From the NCBI RefSeq assembly GCF_032854445.1, contig NC_088302.1, positions 54,220,046-54,284,045 on the forward strand: DNA of 64,000 bases, written 5' to 3'. Shown here piece by piece: positions 45,303-57,300 of this stretch. Origin of the DNA: Liolophura sinensis. Lineage: Eukaryota; Mollusca; Polyplacophora; Chitonida; Chitonidae. Position 1 is the first letter of the stretch. The number at the start of each line of letters is the position of its first letter. The translations under genes were made by a program, and so were the position numbers. The notes beneath the pieces were generated by a model. It ran no database searches. It had not been told where the DNA came from and saw only the letters and a program-made list of their open reading frames with translations.

Positions 45303-48300
45303 TCTGTCTGAAGGGAATGGATGATTTGGTTCTCAAATGCAATACTAAAGATCACAAACGGAGTAGCCATCTCTCGCTCTCTATCCATCCAAGAAGTGAG
45401 CGTGGACCCTAAGCCGTTGTACATCATCCATAATTTTCTATCTCCTCTGAGAAAAATTTCCATCTTCACCTGGAACATATGTACATGTCACAAACACAAA
45501 ACATTTCTAAGATAATATGTGTAATATATACATGACCAAATCAAAACATTTTCATTAAAAAAACGAGGTAGTCCGGAAGGCATTATTATGAAAAATGTGG
45601 TTTGACAAACGTTGCAATATTCAGTGTTTCAATTATGTAATGGTATATTCTGAACAAGTTTTAAAAAAAGAAGTATTTAATGTGTAGGAATGTCAACATG
45701 GAAAAAACAACTAAAAATGTGCGATAACATCTTAAACAATGGCCTAATATAAATCAAGCACTGAATATTTACAGACGATGCATATTATTCAACGTGAATA
45801 TATTTCGGCATTTAACATGTAAAACGTCATGAAACCATGTAATATCTGTTACTTAAATTTTACCCAAGCGTAAGAATTCGATGTTCTTACAGGGCATAAG
45901 CCGTTAAATATCCAAAAAAGGTGAACATATTTCTTATCAGACAATCATGCCTGTAGTTCCTAAAGCAATTAGGCTCAAAATTTAATCTGGAAAGGACTGG
46001 AGCCCCGAAGGCAGGGCAACGGTATAGTCTTTGAATACAATTGAAACAGTCGCAAAAGTATGATAGCTGATATCTGGTCTCACAGGGCCGCAGAACTAGC
46101 GGCAACATTGTGATGACACCTGGTTACACATGACTGGGGAAACCGTGCCTACAGTGTGACGGCTGGTATCTGGTCACACGTGACCGGGGAAACAACGCCT
46201 ACAGTGTGATGACTGGTATCTGGTCACACGTGAGCGGGGAAACAGCGCCTATAGCGTTAGGACTGGTATCTGGTCACACGTGAGCGGGGAAACAACGCCT
46301 ACAGTGTGACGGCTGGTATCTGGTCACACGTGAGCGGGGAAACAGCGCAAACAGTGTGATGACTGGTATCTGGTCACACGTGAGCGGGGAAACAGCGCCT
46401 ATAGTGTAAGGACTGGTATCTGGTCACACGTGACCGGGAAACAGCGCAAATAGTGTGATCACTATGTAGAGAGGAGTGCCACGAGTTCTTTTATGGTGCC
46501 TTATGTTTGAATACTTGTCTTTACCTTAATTTAATAAATTTCAAGATTGTTTTGTTAACCTGTGTTTCAGTCCCGTTTTTGGAGAGTTGGTCGTCTGGCA
46601 TTTTGGCTGATTCACGACACTTGGGGTCCTAACTTAGGAACCATGGTAGGCCAAGGAAGACAACATTAGTTGCCTCCCGTTACATTTTGGTGCCGTGACC
46701 AGGATCCCAAGATGGCGTCGGGAATAAGCCGTTTCTTTTGTGCCTGAATTTCAGAGCGACATAGCGCAGACATAGAAATAGGGGAGGTGGGGCACAAGAA
46801 ACGTTTCAGAAGCAGGTGGACGGTGGGGTAGGGTTACCTGGGAGAAATGCTAGCCACGCATTGGATGAGATAGACATGAGTTTAACAGCGGAAATATGCA
46901 GGTTAGAGGGGGTAATTCCCTGTTTAATGGCAAAACGACGTGACACGGGAATTAGGCATGAGGGCCTCAAGTCAGAGGATAGTCTGTTAGGGGTTAAGTT
47001 GGCTCCCAATACGCCGCACCGTAGCTTACAACTTCCTAGTTCCTTCTATACACTGCAATGACGGGAGAAAGAGCCTGATAAATTTGATGGTTTTTCGGTG
47101 GCGTGGAAGGATTACATTATTGGCCATGTGTCAAAGAGGAGATGCTCAGAAACTCCTGGGTGACTTGTGGAAAGAATGTGTAGAGGATTATCGGGAACTG
47201 AAGTCCCTATTGGTTGACCGGTTTGACCCCAAGGAAAGGGAAATGGCCCATCGATGTGCATCTAGGTCACGAGTGCTGTCTGCATCATAGTCGCCCACTT
47301 ATTTTGGGTATGCTCTGCGTCGCTTAGGTTGTTTAGCATTCCCTAGTATGCCCTTGGAGTATAGAAGGGTTAATATCTTGGAGTAATATATCATGCGTGT
47401 TGGAAGTACGGAAATGAAAGAACACATTACCCTTGAAGCTGCTATCACTCATGCTGTGGAGTATGAAACTGTGAAAGGACTGAATAAACCTGTGTGCAAA
47501 CCACAGTTTTGTACAGAAATTGGCGTGGGATATGTCAGAGCTGTGAGTACTGCTGATGAACTAGGAAGTGTTGCTGAGCAACTTCCGGAGCAAATAAGTG
47601 GGTTATCCCTCTCCACTGAGCAGCAGCTCCTGAGTCTATCTGTAGAACTTCAGAAAGCTATCAGGTTTTAAAAGGGTAACAAATTGAATTTCCGTGACAA
47701 AGAGTGCCAAGCACTCAATCAATACGGGTAATGCCAAGCCCACTAAAGTTCATCCTTGCCTATTACCAATGGCCCAAAGAATGATCTTTGAGGAAGAACC
47801 GGAGAAAATGTAAAGGGACGACATAATTGGGCCTAGTGGTAGCCCCTGGCCTTCCCCGGTTCTGCTAGTGGCTAAGCGAGATGGGTCTACCCCTTTTGTG
47901 TGGATTACGGGCGTTTGAATGCTGTAACGATAAAAGATGCTTATCCCCTCCCACGCGTTGACGACTCCTTAGATGCTCTCTCTGGTTCTTGCTGGTTCTC
48001 TACTCTAGATTTTGTCTCAGGATATTGGCAGTGTTCCCTGCTCTAGATCTTGTCTAAGGATATTGGCAGTGTTCCGTGAATGAAAAGGATCGAGCGAAGA
48101 CGACATTCTCAACCCATAAAGGGCTGTTTCAGTGTAAAGGTATGCCATTTGGCCTGTGCAGTGCACCAGCGAGTTTTGAACGACTCATGGATTTGGGTTG
48201 TATTGGGATCCGTGCCTATGTTACCTGGACGATATTATTGTCTTTGGCAGATCCTTTGGTCAGTCCCAGAAAATGTATCTGAAGTCAGAGGTTTCCTTGG

Positions 48301-51300
48301 TTGTAGACGCTTTATTCCCTCTTTCGCTACTGTCGCCAATCCTCTTGTCTAACTGACAAGGAAGTGTGCGACATGTCGTTGGGGCAAGGATTTTCAATTG
48401 GCATTTGAAACTTTGAAGAGATTAGTAACATCTTCCCCCATTCCGACATCCTATAAAGGAGGCAAACTTTACCCTAGATACAAATGCTAGTGCGACAGGA
48501 ATCGGGGTGGCATTATCGCAGGTTCAGAATGGTCAGGAACGCGGAATCGCCTACGTTAGTAAAACATTTAATAAACATCAGTGAAGGTATTGTAGTACAA
48601 ACAAGGAGCTATGGCTCTTTTCACCATTATTTGTGTGGTAGGAGTTCTTGTTAAGGACTGATCATGCCTCCTCGAGGTGGCTGAGGAATTTTAAGGAGCC
48701 GGAAGGCATGGTGGCTAGGTGGACACTTATGATTTCGTCATCGAACATCGTAAAGGTAACAGGCATGGTAACACGGATGGGCTCTCTCGTTAACCACATA
48801 GGAAATGCAAAAGGGTAGACTGTGAAGATTGTTACGGGTTTATTCAGTCTGGTGTTGGTACTGATAAGCTACCTTTCAAGGATGAGGCAGATGTAAGTCA
48901 CGTCTCTGTACAATCTGACGGCAAAGCGGCGAATGATGCTATTAACCAAGCTGCTGAATGGATGAAGAACTGGTCAGTGGAAGAGTTGCGTAAGTTTCAG
49001 GAGAACGATCCTTGCCTGAATCGGATTCTGCAACTGAAGAGTAAACATATAGAGAAGCCACCCAAGTCTGTGATAGCTGGAGAACCTCGAGACATGGTAA
49101 CCCTTTGGGCATTGTGGGAGGTTTTAGAGGTAAAGAGAGGTGCACTCTATTATCGTTGGTACGAGAAGATGTACCCTCAATGTAGGTTACTGCTGGATGC
49201 TCCCCTTGATGTACGGTCGAAAGTGTTTTATGAATTACACTGTGACCACACATCTGGTCACTTAGGTAGAAACAGAACTCTTCGGTCAATTCGTCAGAGG
49301 ATATTCTGGCCGGGTATGACAGCGGACATAGCCCGCTGGGTGCGTGCCTGTGATTTATGTGCTCGTTGAAAAAGAAGACCAGGTGCCGGTCGTTCTGCTC
49401 TACAGCAATCTAAAGGAGGGGCGCCGCTTGATAGAATTGCATTAGATATCCTGGAATGCCCTAAGACAGAAGCAGGACATCAGTGTGTCTTGGTAGTTGG
49501 AGATTGCTATACGAAATGGGTAGAGGCACACCCTATGTCTGAGCATACTGCACTTACAGTAGGGGATAAACTGGACATTGAGTCCATCACTCGCTATGGG
49601 GTTCCTAAGCAAATACACACAGATCAAGGAATCTATGAATCTAATCTTATTGCTGAAGTGTGCAGGCACTTGGGGGTAGAAAAGACCAGGGCGACTCCGT
49701 ACCGACCACAGTCAGATGGACTTGTGGAGCGCATGAACCGAACACTTTTGCAGATGCTTGCTGTATATACTACGTCACACAGAACCAGCTGGGATGAAAG
49801 TTTATCCTTGGTTTTCAAGGCGTGCACAGTCACTGAGCATGAAAGCACGGGGTGTTCCCCAAATCTCCTCATGTTTAGGGGGGAATTAAGTTTTCCCGTC
49901 GATTGGATGTTAGGAAATCCACCTAATACCAACACAAAGATGTGTCCTGTGCAACATGTTCGTTGGTTGCAGCATGTGCAACAAGGTACTGAACAGTTTG
50001 TTGGTTGGTGGAAGTCTAAAAAAGCAGCAGTTTATCAAAATAGGTTTTGTCTCCAGAAATTGAAATGGCCGACGTCGTAGAAATAAAATTTCCTGAAAAG
50101 GAACTGGATACCTTAGATCAGGATCTTAGACATGAATGGCAAGAGGGAGGTATGGTGTGTCCAGTGCCTGGCTGTGGGGATCACTTCTATACGTCAAAGA
50201 ATAGGATCTTCCGTCACTGGAAACTGGTTCACCAGAAGACTACAGACTGTTTCAGTGTCCGCTATGTGGTTTCCAGAACCCAAGGAGAAATCAAGAGAAA
50301 CGTCACCTGATTCGGGGACATAACAAAACGTCCAATGAGGCAGAGGACCTCTTTCCCTTGTTGTAGACCATGGCAGTGGATAATGCGAGATTCCAGAATT
50401 CGGGATCTACACTGTTCTCTAAACGTAATGTGTGCATACATAACGAGGAAAGAGAGGCTGAGAAACGACGCCGTCTCAACATTCTGAAACAAGAATCGTC
50501 TAGTACGTGTGAATATGTGTGTAGGGACGAGCTGGTAGTGTTCTTGACAGGGCTGGTTGGATGCCCCGGTATGAAGTTTCAAGTGAAGCCCCATTGGATG
50601 CCCGGATATTGTCAGGGCGCTACCTCGTAGACTGGAACATCGTTTCGTTTTTTTGCGTCTACCTTTTCGTAGAAATATAAATTTTTGTGAGGCGGCGGCC
50701 AGATAATTTATATTTGTTTAAGAGGAGGGGAGTGTAGGGGAAGGGTTATTTTCGATTCATGGAATACCGTGCTTGTTTACTTAGTTTCCTTTTTTAAAGT
50801 TGTTTACATGCGTTTGGTGACTAAGTAATGTGATTAGAAACGTTGTGTATTAGAAAGGTTAGTGGAATGGCTTGAACTTCCGAAGCTGAAGTGACCTGGA
50901 TCAATATGTTTCATAATTTATAAAACCTGTGATCACAAAGTTACACCTATGAGACAGGAGTTGTGCCAGAGAATGGGAAAAGGGTTCAAAGCCTCTTCCT
51001 CTGACCACGTCTCCATATAAGGTACCATGCCTACCTGAGGGAACTGACTGGGGATAGCCTCAAACTGCCATTTAAGGAAAACAGCAACATCCCACCACCC
51101 CTTCCTCAATGGCTAAGTGGAAGCAGTGACATATGTAGAGATGAATGCCATGAGTTCTTTTTATGGTGCCTTATGTTTGAATACTTGTCTTTACCTTAAT
51201 TTAATAAATTTCAGTATTGTTTTGTTAACCTGTGTTTGAGTCCCGTTTTGGAGAGTTGGTCGTCTGGCATTTTGGCTGATTCGCGACACTTGGGGTTCGA

Positions 51301-54300
51301 AGTTACGAACCATGGTAGGCCAAGGAAGACAACATTAGTTGCCTCCCGTTACACTTATATGGATTTAGCCTGAAAATAATTCTAAGATAACAGAAGGTGT
51401 ATAAGGATATGTTCATATTAGAATGGGTACGGGATGAGGACTTGCTTAGATAATGTAACCTCAGTATAAAGATTTACAGTACTTCGTTACATATTGCTAT
51501 AAATATATACAGGGTTGATAACGTGTCTTGGAATGTAAAATTCACAACTATATCCTAGTTTAGGCTAAATAACAACAGTATCAGCATCACAATGTGGTTG
51601 TCGGTTGCACTCTCCTGTAAAGAAAATACGTGTCTAGTAGGAAAAAATGTTTATAAGAACATTCCAAATGAACTTATCGTGCGTCGTACATGTATGTGAT
51701 AACGACTGTATTGCGCTAATCAGTAAGTTCTTAAGTCTAATAGGCCCCTAAGACGTGAAAATGTCGTGAAATATAGTCCCCTATACCGTTCAATCTTGAC
51801 CTAAGCCTCTCTCCACGAAAATCCTGTTTGGATAGGCAGACTAACTTTCATTCAACACAAACAACTAATACTTTTGGATTTCTGTTTCCAGAAAATATAT
51901 ATAAATCTATTTAGTAAGGTACCATAAACGGTAAGCCGTTCAACCTCATCGCTTCTGTCAATCTCTTTTTCATAAATCCGATTGTTCAAGTCAGATTCTA
52001 AACAATAGTGGATAGGATTTGCCTGTTTATTCGTTTGTGTAGCCGGTAACGTATGTATTTCCATCTTAAACAATGGAAATCTGTTTCCTACTTCTTAAGC
52101 AAATCTTAAGCAACTTTACCTGTTCTATAACGTGGCTGTCCCAGGTATCCAGAATACTGCTATCTCTGTACACGAGTTCACTCGATAAATTCTTGGCCAA
52201 TGGATTGTCTTCGTTCATATTCCCGCCGTTGATGAAGTCCCAGAGCGTTCTGCGCCCATTGTTGGCAACGGCTTTGAAAACTATTCTCCATTCACAGCCG
52301 TCATCTGCAGGCACACAAGACACAACCTGACGATAGCTTAGTGCTATTTAACCTAGGCTCCATCATGTTCATAAGACTTATTATTATTACACAAACAATA
52401 TATATCTTTCCAGCTGTCATACAATTCAACTTTGCTTAAAACCCATATCAAGTGGAGGAATAACACGATAATAACGCGATACAAGTGAAGAAAGAATCGC
52501 ACAAGATACGAGTCCCGCGCTGGGGGTAGGAATCGAGTCAGTGTGAATGTCGGCCTGCATGTGGAATGAATGAATGTATGAATGTTTAACGTCGCACTTA
52601 TCAAGTTTTCAGTCATATGTCGACGAGGAGTTGTTAGGTGTGTGTACATATATTGTGTCTCCTTGTAGCAGGGGGAGTAAGAGCCGCCAAAGTGCTGACG
52701 CCACTGAAATATCATGTCGAAGACATCAGACATGACACCCCATCTATTCACATTATGCTGACACCGGATCGACCAGTTCTTGCTCTAACCTCTTAGAGGT
52801 CCATGGCGAGGCACAAACAAGTACCATATCTTTTGTATTCTAAGTCTTTTGTTTGACACGACCCGGGCCTCCTAACTTCGAAGCAGACGCTGCCCGCATG
52901 TGGCCTCAGGCCCTTGTTAATTTTCTATAAGCGAAAATGTTAACATTTAATCCTGTAACTCAGTGCCAAACATTCCGTAGCAAATAAGCTTTGGCCCAAT
53001 CTCTGACAAAGCAGCCATAAAAGTTTTGACATATGTTGACTGTCAAAACCTGGGGCCGAGACCACAAAGTCATCTTTAACTTCGGTCAAAATTTAAGATA
53101 CGATCTTAAGTCTATTTTTTCTGCTTTTGGGGTTAAAATTTTATCCACCTCATCAAGATGATCTCCAGAGAAATGTTCCAAATTTCAGCTTCCAGTACCA
53201 AATAATAAGGATAGTGAAGAGGTTCTAATTTTTTATCTATGTCAGAAATGGCTTAGTGGAATCCGCCCTGGTACCTTAATTTCTATGCCAGCAGATGGGA
53301 GGGGTGCAAGGGGGCGTCACTCGCAAACTCATCAGAAATTGTCTCCTTGAGCCCTGTCGCCCAGAATGTCACATTTTCATCATGAAAAGTTTAGTAATAG
53401 AGGAAATTTTGCACAAAAAATATGTCCCACGTGTGTAGTCCTGTATTTTGTACAAAGAATATGTCTCACGTGTGTAGTCCTGTATTTTGTACAAAGAATA
53501 TGTCCCACGTGTGTAGTCCTGACTTTTGTAAAAAGAAAAAGTTCCATGGGTGTATTCCTAACATTCGTAAAGAGAATGTTCTCCACGTGTGTATTCGTGA
53601 CTTTTGTACAAAGAATATGTCCCACGTGTGTAGTCCTGACTTTTGTAAAAAGAATATGTCCCACGTGTGTAGTCCTGACTTTTGTACAAAGAATATGTCC
53701 CACGTGTGTAGTCCTGACTTTTGTAAAAAGAATATGTCCCACGTGTGTAGTCCTGACTTTTGTAAAAAGAAAAAGTTCCATGGATGTATTCCTAACATTC
53801 GTAAAGAGAATGTTCTCCACGTGTGTATTCGTGACTTTTGTGCAAAAAATATCTCGCAGGTGTGTAGTCCTGTATTTTGTACAAAGAATATGTCCCACGT
53901 GTGTAGTCCTGTATTTTGTACAAAGAATATGTCCCACGGGTGTAGTCCTGTATTTTGTACAAAGAATATGTCCCACGTGTGTAGTCCTGTATTTTGTACA
54001 AAGAATATGTCCCACGGGTGTAGTCCTGTATTTTGTACAAAGAATATGTCCCACGTTTGTAGTCCTGTATTTTGTACAAAGAATATGTCTCACGTGTGTA
54101 TTCCTGAATTTTGTGTAAAGAATATGTCTCACGTGTGCATTCCTGACTTTTGTGCAAAGAATATGTCCCACGTTTGTAGTCCTGAATTTTGTGTAAAGAA
54201 TTTGTCCCACGTTTGTAGTCCTGTATTTTGTACAAAGAATATGTCTCACGTGGGTATTCCTGAACTTTGTGCAAAGAATGTTTTTCACGTGTGTATTCCT

Positions 54301-57300
54301 GAATTTTGTGCAAAGAATGTATCCCAAGTGCTGGAGTTCAGTATTTTGAGGGATTGTCATGGAGCCAGTGCCCCTGAATTTTGAACAAACAATATGTACC
54401 AAGTGTGACATTTGTGTAGTCCTGATTTTTGCACAAAGAATATATGTCTCACGTGTTCATTTCTGACTTTTGTAAAAAGAAAACGTCCCATGTATGTATT
54501 CCTAACATGCTTAAAAAAAATGTGCAACACATGTGCATTCCTGAAATTGGTACAAACAATATGTCCCACATGCGCATTCTTAGCGTTTCTCCAAAGAATA
54601 TGTTCCAGGTGGATGTTCTTAGCCAAAGAGTATGTCCCACATGTGTATTCCTAACGGATCTCCAAAAAATATCACACGCGTGTATCCGAATCGTGCGTCG
54701 AACTTACCAAACATCTTACACAATCCTAACTGTGTTTTCGTGTAAGGACTAGGAGTAGGGAGCAAATCACGCACTGAGTACTCTAGTCTCGCTCGCTCCG
54801 TTTGGGTGGTGGTCACGCACTGAGTGCTCTAGTCTCGCTCGCTCTGTTTGGGTGGCGGTCACGCACTGAGTGCTCTAGTCTCGCTCGCTCTGTTTGGGTG
54901 GTGGTCACGCACTGAGTGCTCTTGTTGCGCTCGCTCTGTTTGGGTGGCGGTCACGCACTGAGTGCTCTAGTCTCGCTCGCTTTGTTTGGGTGGTGGTCAC
55001 GCACTGAGTGCTCTTGTTGCGCTCGCTCTGTTTGGGTGGCGGTCACGCACTGAGTGCTCTAGTCTCGCTCGCTCTGTTTGGGTGGCGGTCACGCACTGAG
55101 TGCTCTAGTCTCCCTCGCTCTGTTTGGGTGGCGGTCACACACTGAGTGCTCTAGTCTCCCTCGCTCTGTTTGGGTGGCGGTCACACACTGAGTGCTCTAG
55201 TCTCGCTCGCTCTGTTTAGTGGCGGTCACACACTGAGTGCTCTAGTCTCGCTCGCTTTGTTTGGGTGGCGGTCACACACTGAGTGCTTTAGTCTCGCTTG
55301 CTCTGTTTGGGTGGCGGTCACACACTGAGTGCTCTTGTTGCGCTCGCTCTGTTTAGTGGCGGTCACACACTGAGTGCTTTAGTCTCGCTCGCTTTGTTTG
55401 GGTGGCGGTCACACACTGAGTGCTTTAGTCTCGCTTGCTCTGTTTGGGTGGCGGTCACACACTGAGTGCTGTTGTTGCGCTCGCTCTGTTTGGGTGACGG
55501 TCACGCACTGAGTGCTTTAGTCTCGCTTGCTCTGTTTGGGTGACGGTCACGCACTGAGTGCTGTTGTTTCGCTCGCTCTGTTTGGGTGGCGGTCACGCAC
55601 TGAGTGCTTTAGTCTCGCTTGCTCTGTTTGGATCGCGGCTTTAAATCAGGCGCATTTCCAGGTACCTCAGTTTCTCCTGACCCTATTCTTAGATCGACCC
55701 TTATAAATCTGACCAATGTCATAAACTTGAAATATTCTTGAAACCACAATAAAATATATAAATAAGCAACAGGCAGCATTAGTGTGAACGTTGTGAGAGA
55801 TCAAATGCGCGTATAACCATGTACATATACATAAGTGTGACTAACATTAATATTTCGGTTGACGTTACATTGGCCTGTATTATGAAAACAAACACTACTT
55901 CATTTGTAATTCTGTTTGCATTGCAAAGATGCTTTGATCGTTGACACGGCATGCTATAAGCTCTCAATACTAAATAATGCAACAACAAATGGCTTGTGTT
56001 GGCATGCTAAACGCTCCCTGTCTTTCTATTCCCGATAAACTTCCGGCAATTACAGTTACTAAAACTGTTTAGTACATAAGTGTTGCATCGTGTCGGTTTG
56101 CCGCCTTCCTAGAGAGAATAGCATGTTGTATAAGCTTCTATTAGCAGTATCCATGAAACTTGTAGGATATAGAGTAAATGAGATGGTTTCGAACCATTGG
56201 AATAATGTGTTACTTCTACTGATATATAATATAATATAACATAATAAAGTGATATTCTATAACCAGCTGCCCATATAGCCTCCTTACCCCTCTATGCGTA
56301 TGCCTTTGTGCGCTATTTGTCTATGGTAGGAACAGGAGGTCATCATATTTGTTTCTTGGTATGCTTAGGAAACCAGTGCAGGAAATCGCCTTTATCGGGT
56401 GTGAAATGGAGATCATGACATGTTAACGGCTTCCATAAAACATTAGGACCACAGACGACCTGGTCTGTGCACAGACGCTTGACTCCGTTTTAGTTGTATG
56501 TTAACCCTACGCATACCTCCTATACAAATCTGTATTAATTTAATTTGTATTTAACGCCGTAATTGAGGGTTTTCCCCTTATATGGGGAAAATAGTGGTGG
56601 TGGTTATGCACGAAGGGATATACGACCGCCGATGTCCTTGTACCTAACAAAGCTGCTGACGGAAAGACCCAGCCAAACTAGCGACAGCAGAATTTGTGCT
56701 AGTGGAGAGACCCAAGCTCTGGCCGGTCATCATTGCTTTGGCTTTAAATGAATATTGAATCTTCGATGAATGGCTGGTGTAAGAGACAGGCAAGTCCAGG
56801 TTATGTCAAGTCTAAGCTGAATGTTAGGCATGGCAGATTATTCAAGCGCGGCCAAGGCTGCACAGTTTAACACAGGGAATCTTATCTCCAATGTCAGCCA
56901 ATGAGCATGGATTCTGTATCACCTTAACCCAAGTGTATAGAGGAAATATGACCTTAAAGTACATTCTTATATAATCACATTTCGTGTGAGTTGGTAACAG
57001 TCTCTAGTCGTAAAAGGTGATCAAGCTTCGAACATTAGACTCAACTGACCCATTTATATTTTTTTTAGCGATTGCCTCCTTGTGATAACATCTCACTTTC
57101 AACTTTTTAAGTTATTTGTTTAATGTTTAAAATGGCGTTTCCATGCAGCAGAGGTATTCCGGTGCTAATCTAGCCTGTTTTCTAACCGTTTCGTTTATGT
57201 CCTTTTATTATTTTCGGTTGTGTCGTGACATTTTCTTCATGTAGCAGACCTTTAGCAAAAGACCAACCTGTCTAGTTAATTTGTCTTTACGCTGATATCT

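Larger units (their letters stand above)
46464..51353 (+). mobile_element. Ty3/gypsy-type LTR retrotransposon, decayed
   Basis: The 3' LTR spans 50733-51353 (TGTAGGGG...CCCGTTACA, 621 bp). Only the last 220 bp or so of the 5' LTR remains (46464-46684). A primer binding site follows (46688). Internal order is gag-like, RT, RNase H, integrase, then a zinc-finger frame, with RT before integrase as in Ty3/gypsy elements. Many frameshifts and an internal deletion in RT make it non-functional. It lies in the second intron of gene B, in opposite orientation. Confidence 0.88.

Noticed and set aside
50733-51353. Solo LTR
   Set aside because: A polypurine tract, integrase and a truncated 5' LTR on the left show that it is the 3' LTR of a larger element.
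53366-54654. Frames up to 343 residues on both strands, Cys-rich repeats
   Set aside because: The 39-bp array has a period of 13 codons; sense and antisense frames are equally open, so no coding evidence.
56563-56751. 62-residue plus-strand frame
   Set aside because: No motif or splice context; composition does not stand out from surrounding non-coding DNA.
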